NCBI GenBank assembly: GCA_024362935.1
Contig: JANCRA010000025.1
Span: forward strand, 12,550,936-12,614,935
DNA length: 64,000 bases
Direction: 5' to 3'
Origin: Setophaga petechia
Taxonomy: Eukaryota; Chordata; Aves; Passeriformes; Parulidae
Shown here in pieces: positions 13,701-28,700 of the stretch (the first letter of the stretch is position 1; each line of letters begins with the position of its first letter). Below the pieces are notes generated by a model. The model ran no database searches, was not told the origin of the DNA, and saw only the letters and a program-made list of their open reading frames with translations. The translations under genes and the position numbers were made by a program.

Positions 13701-16700
13701 CCATGTGACACACATTCTTCCCATAAAGTTTCTCCTCAGTTAAAACTGTCTCTCCTGCTTTAACACTGCATGTTCTGAATGTCAATTTTAGCCCCCTGAA
13801 GTGTTCAATTTTTCTTCCTGCACTGCAGGAAGAACACTGCAGTAGGGCTTGGAGATATTTTATGTTTTGGGCTCAGATTCTCATATAGCTGATGCTGTGG
13901 CTTTTCAGTTTTATGTAAAAGGCATACTAAAAATCAGATTAGAGAGTGATATAAAACTGGCCTTCACCTAAATTCTGCATAAGCTTACTTGCTTATACCA
14001 CTCAGACTGCAAGCAGACATAAATGTCATTCTCATATTTCAGTTTTTAAAGCAATAATTTAGAGCAATTGTGCTGTGGAAGAAGTGTTCTTGCATAGCCT
14101 TAGGTGGTAAAGGTCTGCTTCTCCAGATCTGGCAGGAAAAGGAACCCACACCATTGCTTTCTATCCCAGGTCACAGACAAAAAGGGAACCCACACCATCA
14201 CTTTGTACCCCAGGTCACAGACAAAAAGGGAGCACACAACATCACTTTCTACCCCAGGTCACAGACAAAAAGGCTTAGGGTACCACATCTCAAGATTAGA
14301 TCATTTAAGTGAGCCAGGAAATGGGGTTTGATGCTTCCAAAACTGTGGAGGTCTTTTTAGATTTTGAATAGAAATTAGTTAGCAAGCATTCATGGGCTGG
14401 TAAGGAAGCTCATGTGGCTGAAGATGTGCAAACAGCAGATGTGTGGGAGGAAAATGGGAAGGCTGGTTCCTGGTTCCTGCCTGGAACCAGGGTGGCCTTG
14501 GATGGGTTTGTCCCTGATCACAGCAGCAGGACACCAGACCTTGTAACTCATCCAGCATTCCAGACTCATGGAAGCAATAACTGATTTATAAGATTAACAG
14601 TGATCTCTCATAACCATTAGGCTAAATGTTGATCCTTTTAATGAGCCTAACAGGGCTGGAACTTCTGGTATAACCAGAGGGAACTTCTCAGCCACAATAC
14701 CTTGCTCAGGCAGCTGTGCCAGGCAACAGTGGAGGAAAATGCTGCTCTCTGGAGAATTGGGCTGTCTGAGGGCCTTACTTGTCACTTGGAAGGAGGTGGA
14801 TGGGAATAAACTCCAAGCTTCATTATGCTGACATTTGTCAGGTGTCACAGGAAGTGCTTTGCATGGGGGAAGCCACAGCACCATTTAAGCAAATGGCTCT
14901 GGAATGGCCTTCCCTTTGAGGCAGGGCTGTGTTTGGTGTGTGCCTGGCTCCATGGCCAGCTGTGGGCAGGAAGGATCCACTGGAGCTGGAATTGAGTGGG
15001 CAGCCCTGGGGTGTGGCTGTCTGTCCAAAGGTGCTGATTAGTAACTCCTACTGGCTTTGGATTTGGCATGCTTTCAGTATTTGTGAGGACTTGAGGCAAT
15101 CTTCTCTAGTGTAATTAATTAATTAAGATTAATTTAATTAGACTGTAAAAATAAATTAGGAGAATCAGTTCAGCTGAAGCTGTGGTTTGGTCGCTTTAGA
15201 CAATCAAAACAATGCCTTTGAATCAGTTTCCTTGAATTAATCTCAAACAAGGAGTTTCCCTGTTCAGTATCCTTGCTGATAACAGAATTGTCTTCAGAAG
15301 GAAGAATGTTACATTGTACATTGGAGGGGAACAAAATCCCCCCCAAACCAAAACCCCATGCACACACACCCTGAGATAAGATAAATCCAGAACTACACTT
15401 GGTTCTTGGGCACACCTGGTCATTGTGAGATTAGTAAGTGATGTCTGAGATTATAGCAGCAGCTGTGGATGCCCAGACAGAATGAAATCATCACTGCTGA
15501 CAGGGCAAGGGAGCTCAGATGGACATCCAGATCTGTCACAGAGGTCACATCACTCAGATGTGTCACATCTTAGTGTGGAAAGTGAGATGGAACACTGAAA
15601 CCATGGCCAGGAAAGAATTCAGGAATGGTCCTTGTCTCTGGCTGTGCTGTCAGCTCCACTGCAGCTGCTGATATGGCACCTGCACTTTTGGATTTGTGTT
15701 CTCTTATCACTGACGCACTGCAGGGTTTGGCAGGTGATTCATGAACCTTGATTCACAATTCATCCTGGGGGAAGTTTGCAGAAAAGCTGTTATCTTAGGT
15801 GTCATGTACTTGTGGAAAAAACACAACCCATGATCAGATCCTTTCTTAGCAGAAGTTTGTCTCTTTGTGGCCTGCACACTTCTGCCTGAGAGGTTGGAAT
15901 GGAGATTTTGTTCTGGCAATTAATGCACCATCCTATCCCTTCTCTCCATGTGGTTTTACAGGTTATGGATTAACTAAAAAAATCATTTAGTGACCCCTTG
16001 CTCTCTACTGTTTCCAGTACAACTTGGTATAGCAAGACATCAGGTATAACAAATACCTTAAAAAACACATGAACTGATTTAACTGAATTTTGGGATTTTT
16101 TTGGATTTTTTTAGGCAGGGGGAAGTATATCCAGGGCAGAAAATCCCAGCAGCTTCTCCCTTTTCAAACAGTTTTTTTGATGAAAGAACCATGCAGTGCC
16201 AGCACAGGTGATAGCTTTGAAATGCCAACAAGAGCTGTGCTGGAGCATCCTCTGTACTTAGACACCTGAATAAGAGCCACAGAGCTCTCTGAAGGGACAG
16301 GGACAGGAAGGCCCCTGTGTCAGAAGCTCTATTTCTGGAGCTGACATCCCTCATGCCAGGAGATTGTCACAGAATTGGCACCACTGTCCTGCTCTAACCC
16401 TTGAGCTGCTGCAGGATTTATCCATCAGGGCTCAGGGCCCAGCCAGACTCCACTGGCATTAGTGGGACATGTAATTGATTTTGTGGTGGAGTAAAAGGAT
16501 CCATCCCACAGCCTGGTGAGTAGAAAAGCTCTGTTCCCTTAACAAGGAAGGAATCTGATGCCTGTAGTCCTGGAGCACCTCAGAGTGACCAGCCACTTTC
16601 CCAAGGCCAGCTTACACTGTCATTGTGCATGTTTACCTCCACAGTACAAACAAAAAGGAGGTGTATTTATTGAGGGGTAAACAGGTCCAGGTCTCTGCCC

Positions 16701-19700
16701 AGAAACCAGTTGGGTTAGTCAGCTGGGTGTTGACAGGAGAGGGAAGGAAATCATTACGAGAGACTGCGTGGTAGGCACGATAATGAGCCATGTGGTTGGT
16801 ACCAAACAATAGAGGCTTGTGTGGAGCCCAGGGAATGCAGAGATAATTTTACCTCTCCAAACAGGAGGGCATCAAGCTGTGCTTCTCTGCCTGGGAAGTA
16901 GGTCAAGAGGAAGTGCACTTTCAATTCATATTCATCTCATAATTATTTCACGTACTCAAGAACAGTATTTCTGTCAAGGGGAGGCTGCCTCTGTGGCCAG
17001 TCTCATGGAAGAGCAATCCTCCCCTCAGACAAGCAGCATGCATATTTGAAGCTTTCAGCAGCAGCATCCATCAGCACTGCCTTCCACATGAGCTCTCCCT
17101 GCACTTGTGCTGTCAGTCCTGACCTTGCCAAGCTCCACTCCTGGCTTTGCCATCAGAGGATCCAGGGTTCCTGACCTCAGCACCACTTTACACTTGCCAG
17201 GGGAGCTTGGTGGAGATGTCATTCATTGCTGCCCCTGGTGCTAAAGTCACCCTTGGAGGTCACCAGGTCCAACCCTCTGCTCTAAACCTGGCCAGGTGTG
17301 GAGATACCTGAAGTTCCTCAGGGTCATATCACTGAAGTGTTAAATGGGTGGAGTCTCCAAAACCTCTCTCAGCAACCTACTGCAATGTTTGGCCACTGTC
17401 AGAGGTTATTTTTTTCTCCTAAAGATCTCAAAGGTGTGTTTTAGAGATGGATGTCAAAGGTTAAGTAAGGATAAATCCATATTAGACTGGGCAGAGTCAG
17501 AGTCTACAGCCAGCCACAGTACCTGCTCTTGTTTTTGGGTTTATAAGAACCAATACATATACCTTGCATAGATATATCTACATCTCTCTATCTCTAGATT
17601 TATATTTTTGAAGTACAAGACAGTCTTTACTGGGAAAAAAGTCAAATAGTTATGTTCAAAGTAAATTTTTCCCATAATTTGAAGGAATGTGTCAAGGAAA
17701 ACCGAGTAGAAAAAAAAGCCAGAGCAGCTAAGCTTAGAGAATGATGACAACGTGACAACTCTAATTTAGCATTCAACTGTAGAGAAATGTAAACCTGAGA
17801 CTAAATACAGCCACTCTAATTTGACAAATCTTCTGTTGTTTACTGAAAAACAATAGACATAGGATGGAAGATGCTACTGTTAAAAAGCACTTTTCTTTCA
17901 AGCTGCAGTGTATCATCTCCACATATGCCAGTTACTAAGGTTTCCTTGAAAAAGTGACCTAATTTTTAAAAAAGAATTGCCAATAGCACAGAAAACCAAA
18001 TCTGCTGCACCAAATTGTGTATGTTCCAGATCTCCTTCTGTAGTAAAATATTTAGTAGCTAGTTGTAGTCTCTGCCCCAGTTAAACCTTTTTTTTTTCTT
18101 TTCATAAAACTTTCTTGGTTTCACCATAACTGAGAAATAGTTGCAGTGTCATTTCATCATCATGTTTCCAAGATAACTAAATTGAACTCCAGACTATGTG
18201 GGTGTCATTTTCTTCTGGAAAGAGATTTGAAACTTTAAAATCAGCTAAGAAAGGAGGCTAGAGTTGATGGAAAACAATCAACTTTTTTTATTCCTGCACT
18301 GGAATTACTTCTCCTGTTGCATTATACATGAAACACAAAACTCAGCTCTTGCATCAGTTATGTGGCCTGAAGGAGCAGTAGCACACCTGGGATGAAGAAG
18401 TCTTGTCCTGAGGTTTACAATTGTCATTTTCCTCCTGACACATCCATGTTTACTGCATATCCCAAACCCTTGATTCCTGCTGCTGTGTTTCTCATTTTTC
18501 CTGGCTACTAGCCATTTTTACCTGCTTTGTGCACTATTTTATTTCCCCACAAATAGCAGCATTAAAATCATGTAAATAGCTGTAATGTTGGAGCAAAGTT
18601 TTTATAATCTTTTTTAGGTAGACTTCCCAAAAGCTCTCTTCCTTTCTTCCTCTCCCTTTATGCTATTGCAGTCAACTTCATTTAGGGAGGAAAAAAAGGG
18701 GGAAAAAAATAACCAAACAAAAAATCCCCACCACCCAGTAAACAAACCAGAAGTTCTGCTTATGCATAGCTGGATGCTTCTTTTGTTGTGTGTTATCATA
18801 CTTCCCCAAAAACAACAAAAAAGAAATTACAGCCAAAAAAAATCTACCAAGGAAAAGCTTTATATTCCTACCACATTTTTGCTTAATCAGTGCTCAGTTG
18901 TAATCAGGACTCTTAATTTCATAATCATTAGCACTTTCAGTTCTGGAGAACTGCATCATCACGTCCACTTGCCCTTTGTTCCTTATCATTGTCAAACACA
19001 GCATGCAACAGGAAGGAGGAGCATGGATGAGGCAACTCCATTCATCTGCCCTCAGCTTTTTAGGGGACACTACACATTTTTCATCTTTCACCAAGGTGCT
19101 CCTAAAAATCTGGAAAACAGCTGGGCTAACAGCACATTTAGTTATCTCTGCTGTTAATAAAGCACTGGCTTCTGAAAAGTTTAATAGGAATGAGTAAGTA
19201 AGTAGTTGGTATTTTAGTGCTTATTAAAACTTCCAGACTTTTTAATCTCAATTTCCCAGTAGCCTCTCTTTTCTTTGGTAATAATGCCTAAAACATATTT
19301 CCAATAATATTCAGACTGAGTAGGGGCTGGTTAATTCCTAGAAAAGAGACTGCCTGTGCAAGCTTAGTAATTCCTGGTAATGACTCTGTAATTAGACTAA
19401 ATGAGAACAGGACCTGAACCCTAGTCCAGCATATTCTGAAGAGACATTGAAAATAATCTCATTTTTCATGTTAGGATGTCATATGAAGAGGTTTCCATCT
19501 TCTACCTTGTCTAAAGAAAGACACAAGATTTACTTTCTAGTCAGTTTTCTGTATCTCTGCCCAGTCTTGTGTGTGATGCTCCCCATGGCCTATTTTGCAA
19601 AGCAACCAAGAAAATGATGAATGGACGTGTTTGGGAAGAGAAGCTTGGACAGAAGTTGCAAGATCTACACAGGAAAATGTGAATGAAAACTGGAAATTAC

Positions 19701-22700
19701 TCTAGGAAACTTTACTAGATGACTAAAAACCACAATTTCATAATCATGAGCAAGGACATCTTTGGTTAGGGGCACCTCCTTTTTAAGTGAGGAAGCAGAG
19801 GCAGCTATTAAAAATATATCAGATAAATGGGGAAGAGGAGAAGAAAGAGGAAGGAGGCAGCAATTAATGTAAATTAGAGCCTGTGGAAATATAAAGAAGG
19901 GAAAGACTTGAAAGGGAGTAAAAGAAACCTCTACCTTGCAGCCTAAGGACAGTAAGGCATTCTAAAGGGTAACAGCAATAAAGTAATTTCTAACAATAGT
20001 ATGGCTGACTTGCTTAGCAGAAGATGGTGAAAGTCTTAATGATTCAGGAACAGCAGAAATATTCAGTAGTTCCCTTTTGTGTTTCAGGAGAATTGGGATG
20101 ATGCAATCCAGCCTCACAGGGAATGCAGAAACACTTTCCAGCCCTCACAAATGGCCATGAAAGATGAAAAACAGCCATAAAGAATTAAAAAATAAACCCC
20201 AGCATGCCTAAAAAGCACCAGATAAGCAAAAGAGCTGTGTGAGGTGCACAGCTTTCTCTTGCTAACTTTTAAAAAGTCTCTTTTGCAATAAGCAAACTTT
20301 TGAGTCTAGAGGAAAGTTACCACAAAGAGAGGTAAAACAAGATGACCTTGGTACCCCTGGTTCAGCTTCTTTGATGGCAGAGGGCAAATAATGAGAAAGT
20401 TTGGTACAGGACTCAACTAGGAGAGCAGGAAAGGGCATAGACAATATTGTGCCCAGTGTAAAGTGAGGTTTGGCTTTTTGTGCATTGTTTTTTAGTTTTA
20501 GAGAATATTATTTGAAAATATTGATTGTGTTAATTGATACCCTCTCAGATTTATTGCCTTTTGCAGCCTTTAGTGAGCCCCAGTGATGTGCTCTGCTGGC
20601 CAGAATTAGTTGGTGCTTTAGCTGGCTTTGGCACAGATGGTGAGGGCTAGAGCTGGAGCCATCCAAAGGTGTGGACTGCTGCTGAGGCAGCTCAGCATTT
20701 TTATCTGTGTCATTTTGGAGCCCAAAGCTGGCTGGAAATTAGTGTTATAAAGGACCCTTGCAGGCCTGGAGAATAGAATATGTGAGAGCCTGTGGCAGAG
20801 GCCATGAGGCTCCAAATATGGCTAAGGGGGCAAGTGAAATTAATGCATTTAACAAAAATCTGTTCATATTTATTTGTGGAGATAAGGAGGGCAAGAGGGG
20901 ATCATTTAGCTTTGTGTATCACAGAGTGAAACCAGCCTCAGTTCAGCCAGTATGAACAAGTAACTTGATTCTAATTAACATGGCCATATGCCAGGTGATT
21001 TTGCCAGGCCAGTTTGCATTGATATGGCATGAAAAAATAAAGGTTACTATTTTTCCAACTATTTTTCATATCTAGTCTAACTAGATATGAAAAACTATTT
21101 TTCATATCTAGTATTTCTAATGATTTCTAAGTACAATACAAGTGAAATACAGCTTATGAGCATTAAGAACCATCCAACTGGAAAGCAGTTTCAGAAATGC
21201 ATTTAAGGATCCTAATGGAAACAGCACTGAGCATGAGCTTGCTGTGGGACATGGAAGTTCTGCAGTGATGACAGGAACAGAATTGTGTTTGTAAGATTAA
21301 CTTGTTTAATATCACAACGACATGAGAAACTTGTTCACAGCTGAGAAATCTATAAAATCTGGAGAGTGCATGGAAAAAAGCCCCATAAAAATTATGGAGA
21401 TTCTATAAAATATATTGCAATGGGAAACTGAAAGAGATGCAGCTGTCCTGCTTAAAAGCAATATTAATTCAGATTTAATTAGTATCAGGTACTAAACCAA
21501 CTTTTAAATATTGCTGGAGAATGCATACAAACCTCCCTCTAACGGGAAGCTGAATTGAGGTTAAGTTTAAATTGAAAATTAAGACAGGGAGATAAGTTGA
21601 CAAGAGAGTGGGAAAATTCTCCACCTCTTGAAATCTTTAAATCAAGATGCATCACCTTCTTATGCTCCAGTCAAATAGCAGTTACTGGATTTGGTACAGA
21701 AGCAGCCAAGTGGTGCAGCATCAGCCTTACTCAGAAGGCAACACTGAATAATTCAGTGATCCCCAGGGACTCCTGAGTATCTGTTTCTCTTCCTAAACTT
21801 TTGAAATGTATTGCTGTACACTGGTAAACTTGAGTCAGCTTTGCTGCTGATATAGCAGCAATTCTACTCATCCATTTCACTGCAGGTGAAGTTAGATTTA
21901 GTCAGTTTTTCAGTTTAATCAAGTAATCGTTTGTCCTCTTTGTTCAAACAGATCTGTGGAATCAAGATACTGATTCCAGAAAGTGTAACTCTAAGAGATT
22001 CCAAAATCAAGAGTGTTTATAAGGACCTTGCCATGTGATGATGACAAAAGTGCATTTCTCTTAGTACTGGATATTTATTTTTTTAGAGAAGCTGTATTTT
22101 CCCCTGCAGTGATTTCTCTTTCCTGTAGCTTCCTGCCAGAAAACATTCTAAAATCTCTGCCATATATCTGTAGCTTTTATTAGTTTCCTCTCCATAAATA
22201 ATGTAGCCTGGCTTTAAAAGACAATAAATTGTAGAGTTAAATAGACAGTAAAGGCAATGCATCATTCGTATCTGGTTGTGTCCTGACATCAAAAGTCTCT
22301 TTTGTTGAATGGATTCACCTGGCTACCATGAAATCCCAAAGATGTAAATGGTGGGTGAGCAGGATTATGCAAAACTTCATTGGGTTTATGTCCCTTGAAA
22401 AGGCTGTGGAGCTGTGCTCACTCTGCTGCAGCTGCATGGCAAGGTGGATGGTACTGAACCACCTGAAGGATCTGCTGGATTTGCCTTTTTCTCTCATGGT
22501 TCCTTCAATAATTACATAGATAACTGTGTTTAGATCTTCCTCTGTTTCTCAAAATCAAGAAAGGGAAATGTTTTAAGCAGAAAATCTCAGTCCTCCACAC
22601 AGCAGTCCCATGGAGCCTGAACTCCTCTATTTTATTAATCAGTGCATTATAGGCACAGAGTGTTTGTTCAAGATATCTTGCTGCAGAGTTTGGAATTTGC

Positions 22701-25700
22701 TCAGTGTTTACTGAGACCACACACTCAGTGGTTCTTACAGCACTGGAACTGCAGAATCCAGGGAGTGAGGATTCTGTGGTGGGAGCCAATGCCCTGACAC
22801 TGGAGCCTTAACCAGAGAATGTCCAAAGCTGATCCTGCAAGTCCCTGCAGCCTGAGGTGAGCAGCCAAGCTTTTCAGCAGAAAGCTGAATCCAGACCTTG
22901 TGTGGCTCTGATCCAGATCTTGTGTGGCTCAGGTCCAGAGGAGAGAGGGTAACACGCACTCATTCCTTGGTTACATTCTCTTTACTTTGCTCTCATCTAA
23001 TGCTAAATGCTTCAAAATTGTCTGGGAAAGAAAAGTTCAAGGGGAAAAATATCCTATATTGTGTTGAGAGAAAATGTTTCAGCTACTCAAAAAATATTTT
23101 TAATGTTTTGTAACATAAAATACCAGATCAATCAAATATGAAATGAAGAGCTATTTCAAAGTGAAATTATTAAATGTTTCGTTCTGAACCATTTAGATGG
23201 AAAACTTGCACAAATTTTGGTATTCTCAACACAGTTTCAAAAAGATTAATTTGAACATTTTCAGTGGAAAGCTATTCCATATCAAGATTTTATTCTGACT
23301 AAAATTTATAGCTGAGCTGTTGTATTGCTGGAAGTAGATGTTAACAACACTTGTTCAGTATTTCATCAGCAGCTCTTTCAGGACTCTGAGCTGCCTAAGG
23401 GGAAAAAAAATACAAACCCAAACCCCCTCCAAATTTCCTGTGAAATGTCTATATGTCACAGTTGTCAAACTGGCAACAGCAACACCAGCATATATTTGGA
23501 AAGATGGACCTTTTTTTGTTTAAAGAGAACTCTTCATTCCAAAAAAGATTATAAAATCATTCCAGACTACAGGGGGAGAAGCAGCTTCCCCTGTGACCTG
23601 CTCTGTAATGAACCCAGATTGTCCACATGTGTAGCTCCACCTGATAATATTCATGTTTAATGGTTTACAGATCATAATCAAAAAAGAAAAAAATGGAGAC
23701 TAACTGTTTGAATAGCAGCTGCTAAGGAGAATATTCATTAATTTAGATCACAATTCAACAATGTGGTTTAGAAAACTTAGTCCAATAGTTGGAAACACAT
23801 TGAAAATGGTTTAAATTTTTCTTTGTTTTTCATCTTGGCAAATATATCCATAGAAAAAAGACTGTTGGATGATTGCATAGAGACATTGAATGCATACCAC
23901 TGGTGAATAATAGCATATATAGTGGACACTGATTCCAAAAGAAATTTTAATGTGTTGAGCTATCAAATTATATTTTGGCAAAACCCTTGGTGGTTAGCAT
24001 TGTATTTTGTGGTCAAATGATGTCAGCCTCTGTGGACCAGCTGGGTCTACAGGATGAAGAATTAAGGGCTTCCTATCAAAAATTCCCTGTCCCTGTGGAT
24101 GGTCAGGTCACTGGAATGTTAACAAAATCCCTGCAGTGGGTCTCAGCTTTTCCAGCTACAGCTGGGGTCAGAGATGGCTACTGCTGCAAACAGAGCATGA
24201 GTACTTTTCAAAATGCATTTAATCCCTTGAGTACACCTAGAAATGGAGGGGGAAATGGAAAAAGCACTTCTTAGCTCAGCTCTATACTCGACAGTTAAAT
24301 GAACAGGCAGCCCCATTTGGACCAGCCTGTGTTTCTGGGCAGCTTGCAGGTTTGCACTGTCAGGAATATATTCCTGAGCTAGCTGAGAAAGCACTGCCTT
24401 GTGGAAATGACACCCCCATATGAAAGAGATTATTGCAGCTACCTGGAAAAATGCACAGGAAGGACCTTGCTGGCAATTCTTTTCCTTTGGGAATCCAGGC
24501 TCCCATGGAAAGACCACAATGAAATCCAAGAGTGGTGTCCAGTACAAACAGTTTTCATTCTATTCTCTTCTTTCCCTGCCAAAGACCCTCCCAAACCATT
24601 TCTGCTACTGTGGCAGGAGGACAGGCCACATGCAAACCCTCCAGATGTGTTTGGAAGTTGCTGAGGAGTAAAGCAGCTGCTCCACCACCCTGTCCCCCCA
24701 GGACCCCACATACCACAATCATTTTCAGAACGAGTTTTCAGTCAGCGTCCTGCTGTGTCGGCACCGGGGAGCCAGGAGGAGCAGAGCATTCCAGTGGGAA
24801 TGTTTACTGTGTCTTGGGGATGCCCCAGCTGAGGTGGTTTAACCATCTACTGCCAGCATCCCTTCATCAAGGCCAATCAGAAAAAGCTCACGTGGCTCCC
24901 TGTGGAACCCCTCATGATGGGGAGGTGGTTGAACGTGCCTGATTTGCCTAATGGCTGCCCCCAGGCCTGCCCCTGCTCCTGAGCTCCCTGTGCCCATGCT
25001 TCATCCTGCCACTGCCTCCAGGCTGATCATCCATCTCATCAATCTCCTCTTGCTCACATCTCTGCGTGTTTTTCATGTTGCCATGTGTTCTTGGGAGCTT
25101 TGGATTGGCACAGCAAGTCATCTTGTGTGCTGCTGGGTTTTTATTATTGTTATTAGAAAGAAATTCTGCAGGTACAGAGATTGTTTACTCCTTTATGCTA
25201 CCAAGACTTGCCTAAGAGAATGCTTTTTTTGGGGGGAAAAAAGCTGTTGATGCAACCTAATCAAAGTTGGCATCAAATTTCATAATTCAACCCTGCTATC
25301 AAATCAGACTCAAAGGACTCAGAGAAATAATAAATCCCTACAGAGTACTGAAGTCAAAGTTAATCACATATTTCTTAATAACAAGTTATTAGAAGAAATG
25401 TTGCCTTAATCAGGCTGAGATGAGTTATCACCCTGCCATCCAGCAGCACTATCAAAGTGCTCTGGTAAAGGCCTGGACTAATATCCAGCAGATGTGGCAG
25501 ACTGACCCTTGTAAATCACCTTCTTCCTACCATAAGAGTAGCCTTATCAGTCCAGATAACAAAGTGGGAATCATTGAAATCTGCTTTAGAATTAGAAAGG
25601 GAAGGTGAGTTTGGCTTTTTTTTTCCCCTATGTTAGGTAAGATGGAGAAATAATTTTTATTTCATTTCCATTCACAATAAATGGAGTATGACTCCATAAT

Positions 25701-28700
25701 AATGGAGTAAATAATAAATGGATGGTTGGGAACACCTGCATGAGCTGAAAAGCTGGATAGCTGTTAGGAACTCTAGTGAAATAGCAAGAAAGGCTGTATA
25801 AGTGTCAGCTTCATGTGTCCCTGGAGTGCTTCTTGCTTTGTCTCATATAAAAGTCACAGGAGGGAACTGATAATTTCAAGCTCAAGCCCTCTCAGTGACA
25901 ACAAATAAAGTATGAATCTGCTTTGCACCCTCAGGAGAGAAGTCCCTTTCTCATAGAGTGGAGGTTGAAGAGTTCCAGATGTCCTCCAGGTCATAGGCAG
26001 AGGTACTGAATGTAAATCCTGCCTTTCTTTTTCAGTCCTGTGGGTTTGGCTGGGGATGCAAATGTCCTTGCTGTTTTACACTGCAGATATTTAGCAATGC
26101 TTCTCACATCGGGAGAAGTTTTAAATCAGCAATTTAAAAACTTGAAAGAAGAAAGGCTAATACCCATGTTATTCTTAATTAGTAAGCCAGAGCAATTGTG
26201 TATAACTAAATCAGAGCCTGGAGTGTGAATTTTGCAGGAGTCATGAAGTGATGATTAATCCCTAAATGAGGATTCCTCTTCTGTTCTTTAAAATCAGGGA
26301 TTGTTCTCCCTCTTAAGAGAGGAAAAAATCTTTGTTAAATTATGTTTGCCAAATCCTGCTGGCAAATATTCTGGCTGGTAAAGACAAAAGCTGTTGGGCT
26401 ATTAATGCATCAAAATTAATTATGCCAGTATAACTGGTTATCTTTGGCACCAGTACAGAGCTTGAGGGACCAGACATGGCGCTGCCCTCTTTGTTACCAT
26501 GGTAGGCAGTTATGAAAGGAGTACAGATCTGGACTTGCATAACTCAAAGCAGTTCTGACCAGATTGTACATTTCCAGGTTAAGAGTAAAAGAAATATTCC
26601 TTTCTCAAAAGCTGTTGTTTAGGACCCAGAAGGAGCCTGACCCACTTGCAGGGGAAAAAAAAATTGCAGTTGAAAGAGATATGATCAATGTTGTACTACA
26701 AAGGAATTTTCACAAACCACTCTGAAAAATTCACTTGCTGTGCACTTAGCCTGGTACAAGGTGGCAAAATAACCTAAGTATGGCACAAGATTGGTATTTT
26801 TAGTTTGAAATTCTCTGGCCAAATCTTCTATATTTGGGGCTGAATATGCAAGCAAATTAGTGAGCTGCTTCTGTGGGACTGCAGTAAACTCTCCAGCCTG
26901 GGTGGCATGGGGTGCTCTGGGTAAGATGGTATTTGTTGCTTTAGACAGCTGCTTTTCTTGAAATGGAAGCTTGGTCAAATTGTGAGCACTTACAAGTACA
27001 GTGAGGTAAACAAATAACATCTGGGAGGTGGAAATATCTTTTTTACTTGCCAAGGATGAAAAACACCTCTTTTGATAATCCCATGGGTGCAAGGCTGCAG
27101 AAACTTCACCAGAAAGTGGCAGTGAGCCTGATGCATAAATAATATCAGCAAAATAGGCAGGTTTTGTGTCTCCTGATTGCAGAGGAACTTCTCCAAACTC
27201 ATCTGCAGAGCAGCCTGCAGTCAGCAGCAGCAGCACATGTGAAGTGAGCCCACAGCTTGCAGTGTGCTCTCTGCGTGTGCCAGATGCAAGCAGGCTGTGA
27301 TTTATGTGTGCAAATGCCTCCAGGAATACATGAGCACATGAGCTCAGGGAATTCAGCACAAGAGATTTTGGAAACTGGAATTCTGAGTTGCTTCCCACGT
27401 TGTTTGTTCTTTTGCTTTAGAACAGGATCTGCTTCTGAAAAGATACAGAGTGGAACTTGACAAGAAGCTGAGGGGATAAAAGTTTTAGCTCGGTAACAAA
27501 TTGAGGTGAATGCTGGTGAGTCATCTGCTCAGTTTTGAGGGCAGATAGCTGGACAAGAAATTCCAAAACATTCCTTTAACACCACAGAAATCTCTCTAAT
27601 GCCTGACCATAACTATAGGGCTGCTCAAAAGCAGAATCTGGGAAGATGGGAGTGGTTCACTTTCTCAGAATTTAGCTGCTAAGACCAGTTTGTAAACTTT
27701 GAACCTGCCTCTAACAACAGCAGTGGCACATCTGTCACCTCTGTAGGGGAATTGAGTGCTGAAAGAAACAGCTGCCTGTGCATTGGTAGGGAGGCAAAGC
27801 CACTCCAGTAATGCTGGTACTGAAGGTCCTTTAAGGATTCTGACCAGGGGCCCTCCAGGTGTAGGGCAAGCAAAGCTGGACAGAGAAAATGGACTTGAAT
27901 GCTGCAGTGACTCTTGGGGAGCTTCTCTGTATTTTAGCTCGGTGCTAGATGCTGTTTCAAGCCACAGGGAAGCCATGGGGGATATCTGATGGTGAGTAAA
28001 GCATTACACAGCTCCTACAGGCTGTGATACCTTGCCATCATGCTGTGCTCAACCCATAAAAGCTAAGCCAGTCATGTGTCATCAATTCCAATTTCCCCTC
28101 TTCATTCTTTTGTGCTATTGTAAAATACAGCTCTAAGAGGCCAGAATCATTCTCTCTTCTTCATTTGTAGCTGAATACAACTTCTGAATTACATCAATTA
28201 TTCTGCTGATCTGCTTCTTGACTTGGCTGAATTATCTCAGAAAGTAGCTATGGTTAGCAATAAGAAAAAAGTGAAACTAGCAGCCACAGAGTATCTTCTG
28301 TTCAACTCTGAGGGTTACACCTTGTAGCTGTGATGATCTTAAAGTCCAGAACAAATGCTCCTGCTGTGAGTCTTGTGCTCTCTTGCACTTTTGCTTTCCT
28401 AAGACACTGTTCTGAGCCAATCCAGCTCAATAAGCTAAACTAAATTAAAATAAATCAGTAAAAATAAAAATAATAAGTTTAAAAGAGACCATTTTCTCCA
28501 GCTTCAGTGAGCTGAAGAGTCTGTGAAAAGGGTTTGGCAAATTCCACCACAAGGGCAAGGTGGGATGAGTCTGGGAGCAGGAGATAAGGAGGGAGCAAAG
28601 GGTCAGAGGCTGAAGAGGAGCAGGGCTTCCCCCCTTTTGGGAGCAGCAGGCTGTTAGATCATCCCAATATCTAATCTTTCTGCTTGTTAGTCACTGCTGA

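Larger units (their letters stand above)
17421..26684. other. Intron 1 sequence, mostly unique
   Basis: Aside from the short repeats at 21.06 and 22.89 kb I see no gene, RNA or clear mobile element. The longest open frames here (for example 165 codons at 18660-19157) are Lys/Asn-rich or otherwise unstructured and not convincing. Confidence 0.45.

Noticed and set aside
18660..19157. 165-codon plus-strand ORF
   Set aside because: It starts with a Lys/Asn-rich run from A-rich DNA and shows no domain or conserved pattern.
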